Assembly (NCBI GenBank): GCA_963753105.1
Contig: CAVWBD010000003.1
Coordinates: 248,001 to 312,000 of the forward strand
DNA length: 64,000 nt
Direction: 5' to 3'
Source of the DNA: SZUA-36 sp963753105
GTDB lineage: Bacteria; Pseudomonadota; Gammaproteobacteria; Xanthomonadales; SZUA-36
The translations under genes were made by a program, and so were the position numbers. The first letter of the stretch is position 1, and every line of letters begins with the position of its first letter. Below the pieces are notes generated by a model. That model did no database searches and had not been told where the DNA came from. It saw only the letters and a program-made list of their open reading frames with translations. Of this stretch, positions 49,951-57,540 are shown piece after piece.

Positions 49951-51753
49951 TTAGGGGGACTGTATGGTCTCAAGACGCGGTGCGATGAAGTTTTCCTCGA
50001 CCGCCTTGGCCAAAAGCTCCGGTGGCAACAGACCCTGCGCCAGCAGAAAATCGTGGTATTCCTGTTGCCTGAATTTTTCTTTCAAACGCATCTCGGTGGT
50101 GGCCCGCAATGCCTGCAGGTTCTCGTAGCCGTAGTAGTAGGACGTTGCCTGGGCCGGCGAGCGGAATGTATAGCGATCGATTTCCGTTTGCGCATTGTGA
50201 TCATCCAGTACCACTTCTTCCATCAGGATCCGCTTGGCTTCATCAGCACTGACCAGGCCCAGGTTCAGCATTGGATCAAGCCAGATGCGCGCCGCTCTAA
50301 GCAATCGGTCCTGCAGTGAAATCAGTTGCCCCTCGAGTGGCATATACGGCTTGCTGATGGCCTCGGCGTACAGGGCCCAGCCTTCGACATTGGCCGAGTT
50401 GAAAGCGAACAGGGCACGCGCGGTCGATACACCGCCACGCAACATGGTGGTGAACTGCATCTCGTGACCCGGGCGGGCCTCGTGTGCGGCCAGCGTCCAC
50501 ATCATGGCGGGGAAGGCATAGTCGTTTTCCGGCCAGGTGCCGTCCTCGTTCTGGTCAATTTTTGGCACGATGAACTCGGGGAACTCACCGGTATTGCCAA
50601 CCAGGCGCGGTACGTCCAGGTGTGCGGACGGAATCTGCGCTGTCTCGGCCGTAGTCGCCATGCGCACACGGGCCGGCTCGTCCGGCAGGGAGACCAGGCC
50701 CTCGCGCTCAATAATGACATCCAGTTCCTGCATGGTCTCGCGGTATTTCGCCATCAAGGCATCTCCGTGCACCTGCTCCTTCTTCAGCAACTTGATCACC
50801 TCGCGGTAATCCGTGGTGTCAAAGCCTTTTTCCCTGGCTACCAACGGCGCCAGCGCCATCATCTCGTTGCGGATATTCAAAAAGCCGACCTGGCCGGTGC
50901 GCATGAGCTGCTCCGGTGTGTCGTCGACGCCGAACTGTTTCAACTGCAGTTCGTACAGTTCGCGGGGCAGGGCGGCGCTTTCCCGGGTATTGGGCAGGAT
51001 CGTTTCTTTAACCCACTGGTTGTACGCGGTGAGCTGTTCCGACAACAAGCTAAGGTCCTGTTCCCAGCCTTCCAGTTCGGTGGCGGAAAACAGCTCCTGC
51101 AGGCCTTCGACCATGATCGGGGAGCGTTCCAGGTCCTGCTGCACTTCACCGGCAAATGGCTTGATCAGCCCCGGAACTTTTGCGCGTTCCGTCAGCGTAC
51201 GCTTGGCCAGTTCGGTAAACGGTTCATAACCCTCTGCCTGGCCTGTGTACTTCTTGAGCCTGACCAGGGCCGCTTGTTGGCGTTCAAACGGTACCTGCTT
51301 GTCGAGCAGTCCCTTGAAGCCAAAAAACACGATGCCATTGATGTTGCCGTAGGGTAGTACCTTCTCGTAGTTAATCCGGTTGGCTTCCATACCATCACGC
51401 TCAGACTTGATCATGATCTCGATATCCTGCGCGACCCGCGGGTCTTCTTCTTTGGCCAGCAGGCCTTCCAACATGCCAATATTTTGCTCAGCGACGGCGA
51501 TCTGTCTTTCAAAAAGATTTTCACGCAGGTCGAAAATATCCTCATCAAAGCCTTCAACCCCGGTTTGACCCGAGAATTCGGGGGCGAACTGTGCGTTGGT
51601 CTCCAGGAGCGTGTATGCGATTTCGTTGGAGCGCTTGACCCAGTCCGGAGTGAAATTGGTCGCGCCTTGTGCGAATGACTGGCCGGCGATCAGCAGCAGA
51701 CCGCTTGCGAGGCAGGCCAGGGCCATAAATCGTGATTTTGTGGTGCTTTGCAT
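49951..51753 (-). CDS. Secreted DUF885 family protein (putative zinc-peptidase-like)
   Basis: 600 residues from ATG 51753, which gives a proper signal peptide (FMALACLASGLLLIAGQSFAQ). The frame upstream to 51915 overlaps the divergent gene and is unlikely to be used. The DUF885 core has the helical M32/M3-like layout, with a thermolysin-type HEARPGHEMQF (HExxH-like variant, HEARPGH) in the C-terminal half and a distal Glu region (NVEGWALYAEAI). Such proteins are predicted periplasmic metallohydrolases. It is divergent from the TauE/SafE gene. Confidence 0.85.
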   Translation of the reverse strand: MQSTTKSRFMALACLASGLLLIAGQSFAQGATNFTPDWVKRSNEIAYTLLETNAQFAPEFSGQTGVEGFDEDIFDLRENLFERQIAVAEQNIGMLEGLLAKEEDPRVAQDIEIMIKSERDGMEANRINYEKVLPYGNINGIVFFGFKGLLDKQVPFERQQAALVRLKKYTGQAEGYEPFTELAKRTLTERAKVPGLIKPFAGEVQQDLERSPIMVEGLQELFSATELEGWEQDLSLLSEQLTAYNQWVKETILPNTRESAALPRELYELQLKQFGVDDTPEQLMRTGQVGFLNIRNEMMALAPLVAREKGFDTTDYREVIKLLKKEQVHGDALMAKYRETMQELDVIIEREGLVSLPDEPARVRMATTAETAQIPSAHLDVPRLVGNTGEFPEFIVPKIDQNEDGTWPENDYAFPAMMWTLAAHEARPGHEMQFTTMLRGGVSTARALFAFNSANVEGWALYAEAISKPYMPLEGQLISLQDRLLRAARIWLDPMLNLGLVSADEAKRILMEEVVLDDHNAQTEIDRYTFRSPAQATSYYYGYENLQALRATTEMRLKEKFRQQEYHDFLLAQGLLPPELLAKAVEENFIAPRLETIQSP

Positions 51754-51880
51754 GGGGTGTACCTCGGTTAACAATGAAGCCATGCTACAAGCTTGTACGG
51801 GGCTTGGCATGGGCAGATGGTAATGGCATCGGCAAGCGGATTGCTGCATACTGCCGCCTTGCAATTTTTTGTATTGAACT

Positions 51881-52651
51881 ATGCCATTGCTGCTCCTGAC
51901 AGCCCTGTTTTTCATCGTTGCCGTGGCCTATTCCGCGGTCGGTTTCGGTGGGGGGTCTTCCTATAACGCCCTGCTGATTCTCTCAGGTATGGACTACCGC
52001 CTGGTGCCGGCGATCGCATTGAGCTGCAATATCCTGGTCGTGACAGGTGGTGTTTACCATCACCTCAAGGCGAAAACACTGTCACTGGACCAATTGCTGC
52101 CCTTCATCCTGTTGTCCGTGCCGATGGCATGGATCGGTGGCAGGCTGGCTGTAACTGAGCAGGTTTTTGTCGGTTTGTTGGGTTTCAGCTTGTTGATTGC
52201 GGCAATGCAGATGTTGGTAAAACAGAGGACAGCGGCTGTCCAGCATGATTTTGGGCGGAAGCAGTACTGGCTGGTCTCGACAGTCCTTGGCGGGGGCATT
52301 GGGCTCTTGGCCGGGATAACCGGAATCGGCGGCGGAATCTTTCTTGCGCCCTTGATCTATTTGCTGCGCCTGGCGCCTGCACGCACGGTCGCGGGCATTA
52401 CCAGTGGGTTTATCCTGGTCAATTCAATTGCAGGCCTCATCGGCCAGACGATGAAGACAGGCGCTTATTCACCAGCCGATGACCTGGTCGGCGCCTGGCC
52501 GTTATTTGTCGTGGTGGTGGCCGGTGGCCAGATCGGCAGCCGCTTGGGCGCCTACCGTCTGCCCGAGACCTGGATAAAACGCCTGACCGCCTTACTGATA
52601 CTATACGTTGCATTGAGGCTGATCTGGCGTTGGGCAGGAATGACTTGGTGA
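51881..52651 (+). CDS. TauE/SafE-type anion exporter (sulfite exporter family)
   Basis: 256 residues with about eight membrane helices. The family duplicates a motif seen here as VAVAYSAVGFGGGSSYNALLIL at the N-terminus and LAGITGIGGGIFLAPLIYLL in the middle. Members export sulfite, sulfoacetate or related anions. It overlaps the moaA start by 22 bp, so it is co-transcribed with the molybdopterin genes, yet a direct role there is unproven. Confidence 0.85.
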   Translation: MPLLLLTALFFIVAVAYSAVGFGGGSSYNALLILSGMDYRLVPAIALSCNILVVTGGVYHHLKAKTLSLDQLLPFILLSVPMAWIGGRLAVTEQVFVGLLGFSLLIAAMQMLVKQRTAAVQHDFGRKQYWLVSTVLGGGIGLLAGITGIGGGIFLAPLIYLLRLAPARTVAGITSGFILVNSIAGLIGQTMKTGAYSPADDLVGAWPLFVVVVAGGQIGSRLGAYRLPETWIKRLTALLILYVALRLIWRWAGMTW

Positions 52652-53658
52652 AACCACTGTATGACAAACTGGGCAGACCGCTCAGGGAACTCAGGCTCTC
52701 GGTGCTGGACCGTTGCAACCTGCGTTGCACTTATTGTATGCCCGAGGAATCCCTCAACGGCAGGGGGATTTTCCTGCGACCGCACTATTTGTTGAGCGAT
52801 GGCGAGATCGAATTGCTGGTGCGTGTATTCGCCCGCCTGGGTGTCCGCAAGCTGCGTTTGACCGGTGGTGAACCGATGCTGCGGCCGGGCTTTGTCGAAT
52901 TGGTCAGCCGGCTTTCCAGGGTCGAGGGAATCCAGGACCTGGCCATGACCAGCAATGCGATTTTGTTGCCACGCCAGGCCGTGGCACTGAAGCAGGCCGG
53001 TTTGCAGCGAATTACAGTCAGTCTCGACAGCCTGGATGACACCATATTTCGCCAAATGGCGGGTGGACGCGGCTCGGTGGCGGAGGTCATGGATGGAATC
53101 CGGGCTGCTGAACAGGCAGGTTTTGCCGCTGTAAAAATCAACACCGTGGTGCAACGCGGGGTCAATGATCACACGGTCATGGACCTGGTGGAGCGTTTCC
53201 GTCATACACCGCACACGGTCAGGTTGATCGAGTTCATGGACGTGGGCAATGTTAACCACTGGCAGCGTGAACTGGTGGTGCCCAGTGCCGAGTTATTAAA
53301 AACGATACACACGCGCTGGCCATTGCGGCCGGTGACTAAACAGCCTGTGGGTGAAACTGCCCGGCGTTACCTGTTCGAAGACGGGGCAGGCGAAGTCGGC
53401 TTTATCAGTTCGATCACGGAGCCTTTCTGTGGCGATTGCTCACGGGCCAGGATCACAGCCGAAGGCTTGTTGTACGGGTGCCTGTTCTCCGCCAAGGGCA
53501 CAGTGCTGCGTGATAAAATCCGTGAAGGGCTGGGTGAGGACGAGATGACCGAAATCGTGCGCGCACTCTGGTCGAAACGGGCTGACCGCTACAGCGAGTT
53601 GCGCAGCCATCTGCCGCAGCGCCAACCACATATTGAAATGTACCGAATGGGCGGCTAG
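52630..53658 (+). CDS. moaA: GTP 3',8-cyclase (radical SAM, molybdopterin synthesis)
   Basis: 342 residues (TTG 52630; a GTG at 52648 is an alternative). It starts molybdenum-cofactor synthesis by converting GTP to 3',8-cyclo-GTP. The N-terminal radical-SAM cluster is DRCNLRCTYCMP and the SAM-binding GGEP follows (LRLTGGEPMLRPG). The C-terminal [4Fe-4S] cysteines are in FCGDCSRARITAEGLLYGCLF. The two C-terminal glycines (RMGG) needed for MoaA activity are present. It is followed by moaD after 165 bp. Confidence 0.95.
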   Translation: MGRNDLVKPLYDKLGRPLRELRLSVLDRCNLRCTYCMPEESLNGRGIFLRPHYLLSDGEIELLVRVFARLGVRKLRLTGGEPMLRPGFVELVSRLSRVEGIQDLAMTSNAILLPRQAVALKQAGLQRITVSLDSLDDTIFRQMAGGRGSVAEVMDGIRAAEQAGFAAVKINTVVQRGVNDHTVMDLVERFRHTPHTVRLIEFMDVGNVNHWQRELVVPSAELLKTIHTRWPLRPVTKQPVGETARRYLFEDGAGEVGFISSITEPFCGDCSRARITAEGLLYGCLFSAKGTVLRDKIREGLGEDEMTEIVRALWSKRADRYSELRSHLPQRQPHIEMYRMGG

Positions 53659-53823
53659 GCGGAGCCCCTGATCCACTCATGAACTCGTACCTGACACCCC
53701 AAAAACCCGGCCCCTGTGCTGCAAATCTTGCCAGCAGCCCCACTATTACCTGCGATTCGCGCCTTGAATCCGGCTATTTGGAATCGTAATCTACTTCGCT
53801 CAGGACAGAGCAGGGGCTCCTAA

Positions 53824-54063
53824 ATGAACAATAAGGCTCGATATTTCGCATTGTTTCGTGACCAGGCCGGTTGCGGGTCCGAGCAGGTCGAATGGGCCGG
53901 TGGCACCACGGCTGAGCTTTTCCGCCTAATGAGTGAAAAACACCCATCCCTGCAGGCCGAGGCTGCCGCACTGGTGGCCGTCAATGACGAGATGGTCAAC
54001 TGGGAAACCGTATTGTCCGATGGTGACGAGGTACTGTTTTTCCCACCGGTGGCTGGCGGATGA
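53824..54063 (+). CDS. moaD: Molybdopterin synthase small subunit (sulfur carrier)
   Basis: 79 residues, ubiquitin-like. The C-terminal ...FFPPVAGG tail carries the thiocarboxylate that donates sulfur to precursor Z. LVAVNDEMVNWETVLSDGDEVLFFPPVAGG is the standard MoaD/ThiS end. It overlaps moaE by four bases (ATGA), implying stoichiometric expression of the two subunits. Confidence 0.93.
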   Translation: MNNKARYFALFRDQAGCGSEQVEWAGGTTAELFRLMSEKHPSLQAEAAALVAVNDEMVNWETVLSDGDEVLFFPPVAGG

Positions 54064-54518
54064 AGTTCGCGATCAGCGCCGAGCCGATCGATGTGGCCGC
54101 TGCGCGGAAAATGGTTACGGACCATCATTGCGGCGCCTTGGCCGTATTCGAGGGCTGGGTGCGCAATCACAATGACGGCCGAGAAGTCGAACGCCTCGAG
54201 TACGAGGTTTACCGCCCGCTGGCCGAAAAAGAAGGTACCAGGGTCATCGACGAGGCCCTGCAAGATTTTGCCATTAGCCACGCGCTTTGCATACACCGGG
54301 AAGGCCTGCTGGAACTGGGCGATTGCGCCGTGATTGTATGTGTCTCATCAGCGCACCGGGGCGCTGCCTTCGACGCCTGTCGCTATATTATCGACCAGGC
54401 CAAGGCCCGTCTGCCCATCTGGAAGAAAGAGCACTACACCACGGGCGTTAGCGAGTGGGTAAATTGCGAGGCTTGTGCCGAGGCCGGTCATTCCCACGGA
54501 GACCACCTGCATGAATGA
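54060..54518 (+). CDS. moaE: Molybdopterin synthase catalytic subunit
   Basis: 152 residues. MoaE inserts two sulfurs into precursor Z using thiocarboxylated MoaD. Motifs are CGALAVFEGWVRNHNDGREVERLEYEVY, HREGLLELGDCAVIVCVSSAHRGAAFDACRYIID, and the catalytic-lysine region ARLPIWKKEHYTTGVSEWV. The last residues are His/Cys-rich (CEACAEAGHSHGDH). The next gene starts inside this gene's last codons. Confidence 0.94.
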   Translation: MKFAISAEPIDVAAARKMVTDHHCGALAVFEGWVRNHNDGREVERLEYEVYRPLAEKEGTRVIDEALQDFAISHALCIHREGLLELGDCAVIVCVSSAHRGAAFDACRYIIDQAKARLPIWKKEHYTTGVSEWVNCEACAEAGHSHGDHLHE

Positions 54519-54966
54519 TGAACGCATGCAACGCTACAGCGAGACCATCATCGAGCACAGCCAGTTTCCGCGTCACCACCACCCCATAGAAAACCCGACC
54601 CACCAGGGGCAGGGTGAAAACCCGTTTTGCGGTGACCGTGTCAAGCTGCAGTTCAATGTAAACGAACAGGGGAAAATCGAACAGGCCGGTGTCGAGAGCG
54701 TGGGCTGTGCGATTTCGGTTGCCTCGGCTTCGTTGCTGGCCACCCATCTTCAGGGTCTCGATCTGGGTGAAGCGGAGGTCTTGTTTGAGCAGGTCCGGGC
54801 GGCGATCACAGGCGGTGATGATGAAACCCTTGATGAGCGGCTGGGTGAACTGGCCGCGTTGGCTTTTGCCGGCCGTTACCCCTCGCGGGTCAAGTGTGCA
54901 ACCTTGCCGTGGCATGTGCTGAAACACGCGCTATCCGGGGACGAGTCCGTCGCAACGACTGAGTAA
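54511..54966 (+). CDS. SufU/IscU-like iron-sulfur scaffold or sulfur-acceptor protein
   Basis: 151 residues from ATG 54511, overlapping moaE by 8 bp. Three conserved cysteines in the scaffold positions are visible: NPFCGDRVKLQ, SVGCAISVASASLLA, and RVKCATLPWHVLKHAL. The GD after the first Cys and the RVKCATLPW motif fit the SufU branch. Coupling to moaE suggests it supplies Fe-S clusters or sulfur, for example to MoaA or MoaD, but this is inferred from position. It is the last gene before the IS110 element. Confidence 0.82.
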   Translation: MNDERMQRYSETIIEHSQFPRHHHPIENPTHQGQGENPFCGDRVKLQFNVNEQGKIEQAGVESVGCAISVASASLLATHLQGLDLGEAEVLFEQVRAAITGGDDETLDERLGELAALAFAGRYPSRVKCATLPWHVLKHALSGDESVATTE

Positions 54967-54972
54967 ATATAA

Positions 54973-55000
54973 GCGGCTATCGCGACCGGCTTCGCCGGCA
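54973..55000. repeat. REP-like hairpin before the IS110 element
   Basis: GGCTATCGCGACCGGCTTCGC then CGGCAG. The arms CCGGC/GCCGG fold around TTC. It is about 45 bp left of the insertion core; relatives are at 26368 and 59660. Confidence 0.55.
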
Positions 55001-55065
55001 GCCCAGGCTGGCTTCTCGATCGGTTCCCGATCTGACCTTCTTGCTCCTTGTATCTTGACCTCTGT

Positions 55066-55225
55066 GTTCGAAATTGGTTGTTAGACTGGTTTCGAACCCC
55101 GGGGTGAAACCGTTTGCTCCTGAAGGCTTTGACCTTGATCTGTAGAGTGGTTCCCCCGCCTTAGCTGCGAATGCCGGAGAGTATCCGAGACCTCGAGTCT
55201 GTATCACAAGGTGTGCACGCAGATG
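55066..55225 (+). ncRNA. Candidate bridge RNA of the IS110 element
   Basis: Seen in sequence: a 5' stem GTTCGAAA (55066-55073) and TTTCGAAC (55090-55097). A first internal-loop domain is closed by GGGG/AACC (55101-55111) with GGTTCCCC (55149-55156). A second is closed by CTGCG/TGC (55165-55174) with GCA/CGCAG (55215-55222) and an inner AGAC/GTCT hairpin. In the loops, in order, are TTTGCT (left target guide, 55113-55118), CTGTAG (right target guide, 55140-55145), GAGAGTATC (left donor guide, 55177-55185) and ACAAGGTG (right donor guide, 55206-55213). This order is that known for IS621-type bridge RNAs. The assignment of guides is inference from pairing with this locus. Confidence 0.78.
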
Positions 55226-55278
55226 TGGAAGGTCAGGGGAACCGGGGTTCACTGTAGCCTTTCAAAACGGAGATGACA

Positions 55279-56265
55279 ATGAACCAGCTCGGTATCGATG
55301 TATCCAATGAGACATTGGATGCCACCCGACAACAGGCCAAGGGTCTTACCCGACGTCAGTTCCCCAATACCCCAGCGGGCCACCGCGCCTGTATCCGCTG
55401 GGCTTTGCAAGGTGTTAATCACGCCCAGGTCTGTTGTGAGGCCACTGGCATCTATCACCTGCAGTTAGCGCTGTGCCTGCATGCGCATCCGGCTATCGAA
55501 CTGATGGTGCTCAACCCCTGTGCCGCACGACGCTTCGCACAAGCCCACATGGTGCGTGCCAAAACCGATGCCATCGATGCCGACGGGTTATTGCTGTTCC
55601 TGCAACGCATGCCGTTTCAACCCTGGTCAGCGCCACCTGAGAGCGTGCTGCAACTGCAAAGCCTGGCACACCGCATGGGTCAGTTGGAGCAGGAAGTGGT
55701 GCGTGAACGTTGCCGCCTGCATGCCACACGCAAAGCAGGCCCACATACCCGTGTGGTGCAACAGGATATCCAGGCCCATATCAAACAACTGCAACGACGT
55801 TTACTTTGCATCCGACAACATGCCGCTCAGGCGGTCCAGCAGGATACATCGTTGGCTAATGATGCGCGCTTGATCGATAGTGCTCCTGGCTTTGCCCAAC
55901 TCAGTGCCATCAAGTTACTGGCAGAACTGGCCGCACTGCCTGATGACATGACCCCGTCCCAGTGGGTGGCCCATGCTGGTCTGGATCCCAGACCCATGGA
56001 GTCCGGCACCTCTCAACGACCACCACGGAGAATCTCCAAACAGGGCAACGTGCGTATCCGGGCAACACTTTACATGTCGGCCTTGGTGGCTGCACACCAT
56101 GATGAGTACGTCTCAGCTTATTACCAACACCTGCTCAGTCGTGGAAAGCCGAAAATGGTGGCGTTGACTGCGGTCATGCGTAAACTGCTACATGCTCTCT
56201 GGGGCATGCTGCACCACCAGCAGGAGTGGGAAGGTAATAAGTTCTACCAACTCAATCCTGCTTGA
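55279..56265 (+). CDS. IS110-family bridge recombinase (transposase)
   Basis: 328 residues from ATG 55279 (GGAG eight bases upstream; ATG 55273 is also in frame). The N-terminal RuvC-like DEDD domain shows GIDVSNE (Asp7), CCEATGIYH (Glu54) and KTDAIDADGL (Asp97, Asp100), a spacing like that of IS621. A coiled coil (about 125-190) follows. The C-terminal Tnp domain has DSAPGFAQLSAIKLLAELAAL and RPMESGTSQ (Ser242 as likely nucleophile) with ISKQGNVRIRATLYMSALVA. It is full length and unbroken, so the element may be active. The stop TGA lies within a TTGACA (56262-56267). Confidence 0.93.
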   Translation: MNQLGIDVSNETLDATRQQAKGLTRRQFPNTPAGHRACIRWALQGVNHAQVCCEATGIYHLQLALCLHAHPAIELMVLNPCAARRFAQAHMVRAKTDAIDADGLLLFLQRMPFQPWSAPPESVLQLQSLAHRMGQLEQEVVRERCRLHATRKAGPHTRVVQQDIQAHIKQLQRRLLCIRQHAAQAVQQDTSLANDARLIDSAPGFAQLSAIKLLAELAALPDDMTPSQWVAHAGLDPRPMESGTSQRPPRRISKQGNVRIRATLYMSALVAAHHDEYVSAYYQHLLSRGKPKMVALTAVMRKLLHALWGMLHHQQEWEGNKFYQLNPA

Positions 56266-56280
56266 CAGGTAAGAGAGTAT

Positions 56281-57024
56281 CTACAGGGGTTTACAATCCT
56301 GGCAATTTGGATCTTGTGCCACGTTGAGCGAGCGCCATTCCCAGTTAGCCCCATCAAACAGGTGCATACCGCCCGGCAACGTCATTCCGGCGATATGGGC
56401 CAGCGCAAAATGGGCGGCCGAGGTGCCGATGATCCCAGCCACCGGTGCAAACACACCCGCGCCCGGACAGTCTTCCAGCGTATCCGGCGCTTTGCCGTAA
56501 GCACAACGGTAGCAGGGCTTGGACTCCAGGTCGGGGCGCAACAACATTAGCTGGCCTTCCATGCGGATACAGGAGGCCATGACCCAGGCTTTTTCGAGCT
56601 CGATGCAGACGCGGTTTACGGCCAGGCGGGTCCCGTAATTATCACATGCGTCTATGATGAGATCACAAGCTGGAAACAGGTCTTGCATATCGCTGACATG
56701 CATGCGCCGCGTAATGCTGTGCAGTTCCGTTGAAGGGTTGAGTTTGTGCAGCATGTCGGTTGCCGCCGCCGTCTTGAGGCGTCCGACATCGCCAGGGTGA
56801 TAAAGGACCTGCCGTGACAGGTTGCTCTCGGCCACCGTGTCGTAGTCACACAGGGTGAGGCGGCCGACACCGCTGGAAGCCAGGTACTGCGCAGCGGCGC
56901 ATCCCAGGCCACCCAGGCCGATCAGGGCCACGTGGGCATCATTGATACGCTGTTGGCCATCCTTGCCAATGCCCTTCAGTGGCAGGTGTGCAGCATAGCG
57001 CACGGCCTCACGCCCGGTATTCAC
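56281..57024 (-). CDS. moeB: MoeB/ThiF-type adenylyltransferase for a sulfur-carrier protein
   Basis: About 247 residues from GTG 57024, which overlaps the moaC end; upstream ATG codons in frame lie inside moaC. It adenylates the C-terminal Gly of MoaD (or ThiS). Motifs are VALIGLGGLGCAAAQYLASSGVG (nucleotide loop), DTVAESNLSRQVLY, DACDNYGTRLAVN, the catalytic region EDCPGAGVFAPVAGIIG and zinc cysteines CYRCAYG / CQDC. The stop codon TAG uses the CT core of the neighbouring IS110 element, yet the protein end (CQDCKPL) is unchanged by the insertion. Together with moaC it faces moaADE across the element. Confidence 0.87.
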   Translation of the reverse strand: MNTGREAVRYAAHLPLKGIGKDGQQRINDAHVALIGLGGLGCAAAQYLASSGVGRLTLCDYDTVAESNLSRQVLYHPGDVGRLKTAAATDMLHKLNPSTELHSITRRMHVSDMQDLFPACDLIIDACDNYGTRLAVNRVCIELEKAWVMASCIRMEGQLMLLRPDLESKPCYRCAYGKAPDTLEDCPGAGVFAPVAGIIGTSAAHFALAHIAGMTLPGGMHLFDGANWEWRSLNVAQDPNCQDCKPL

Positions 57025-57523
57025 CCAGTATGGCCTCCGCATCGGTGGACAGGCCATCCGGGTGTACCCATTCACCGTGTTTGCCACCGGATTTGTACTC
57101 AAGCCGTATGTTGCTGACAGACAGCGCGGCATTGATGGGCTTGCTCAAATCCCAGATGGTCAGTAGTGCGATATTCACGGCGCAAAGGGCCTCCATTTCC
57201 ACCCCGGTTTTAGCATCGATTTCCGCCACGGCGTAAACATCAACCGCCTGCTCCACTTCGTTCAAACGCGGGTGGATCGATACCCGGTTCAATGAAATCG
57301 GGTGGCACAGCGGGATCAACGATGATGTCAGTTTGGCTGCCTGTATACCGGCGAATTCGGCCAGCGCCAGTGCATCGCCTTTTGGCAGCGCCTTGTCTCT
57401 CAAAAGTGCAAAAGCCTCGGCACCGACCGTAATACGCCCACTGGCCAGCGCCACGCGGCGTGTAACAGGCTTGCCGGCTACATCCGCCATTGAAAATTCC
57501 CGTGTGGTACCGCCTTCAGACAT
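57008..57523 (-). CDS. moaC: Cyclic pyranopterin monophosphate synthase
   Basis: 171 residues. MoaC converts 3',8-cyclo-GTP to cyclic pyranopterin monophosphate, after MoaA. Motifs are REFSMADVAGKPVTRRVALASGRI, GIQAAKLTSSLIPLCHPISLNRV (active-site region), GVEMEALCAVNIALLTIWDL and the downstream KSINAAL-like KPINAALSVSNIRLEYKSGGKHG. It is 17 bp from the add gene on the same strand and overlaps moeB by 17 bp. Confidence 0.94.
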   Translation of the reverse strand: MSEGGTTREFSMADVAGKPVTRRVALASGRITVGAEAFALLRDKALPKGDALALAEFAGIQAAKLTSSLIPLCHPISLNRVSIHPRLNEVEQAVDVYAVAEIDAKTGVEMEALCAVNIALLTIWDLSKPINAALSVSNIRLEYKSGGKHGEWVHPDGLSTDAEAILGEYRA

Positions 57524-57540
57524 GTGACTGTTTTCCTTGC

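Larger units (their letters stand above)
55044..56282 (+). mobile_element. IS110-family insertion sequence with CT core at both ends
   Basis: The element contains a long left noncoding end, one recombinase gene and a right end of only 15 nt after its stop. The core CT at 55044-55045 and again at 56281-56282 gives a 1237-bp unit. Choice of ends: the last nine bases including the core C (GAGAGTATC, 56273-56281) recur inside the RNA at 55177-55185. The first bases after the left core (CCTTGT) are complementary to RNA positions 55206-55211. Removing the element restores a continuous target CTTCTTG-CT-ACAGGGG. The insertion is at the moeB stop codon. IS110 elements move by a DEDD/Ser recombinase and leave no long target duplication. 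Confidence 0.85.

Noticed and set aside
54977..55252. A 91-codon minus-strand frame upstream of the IS110 recombinase
   Set aside because: It overlaps the bridge-RNA candidate, whose pairing explains the sequence better; no protein features.
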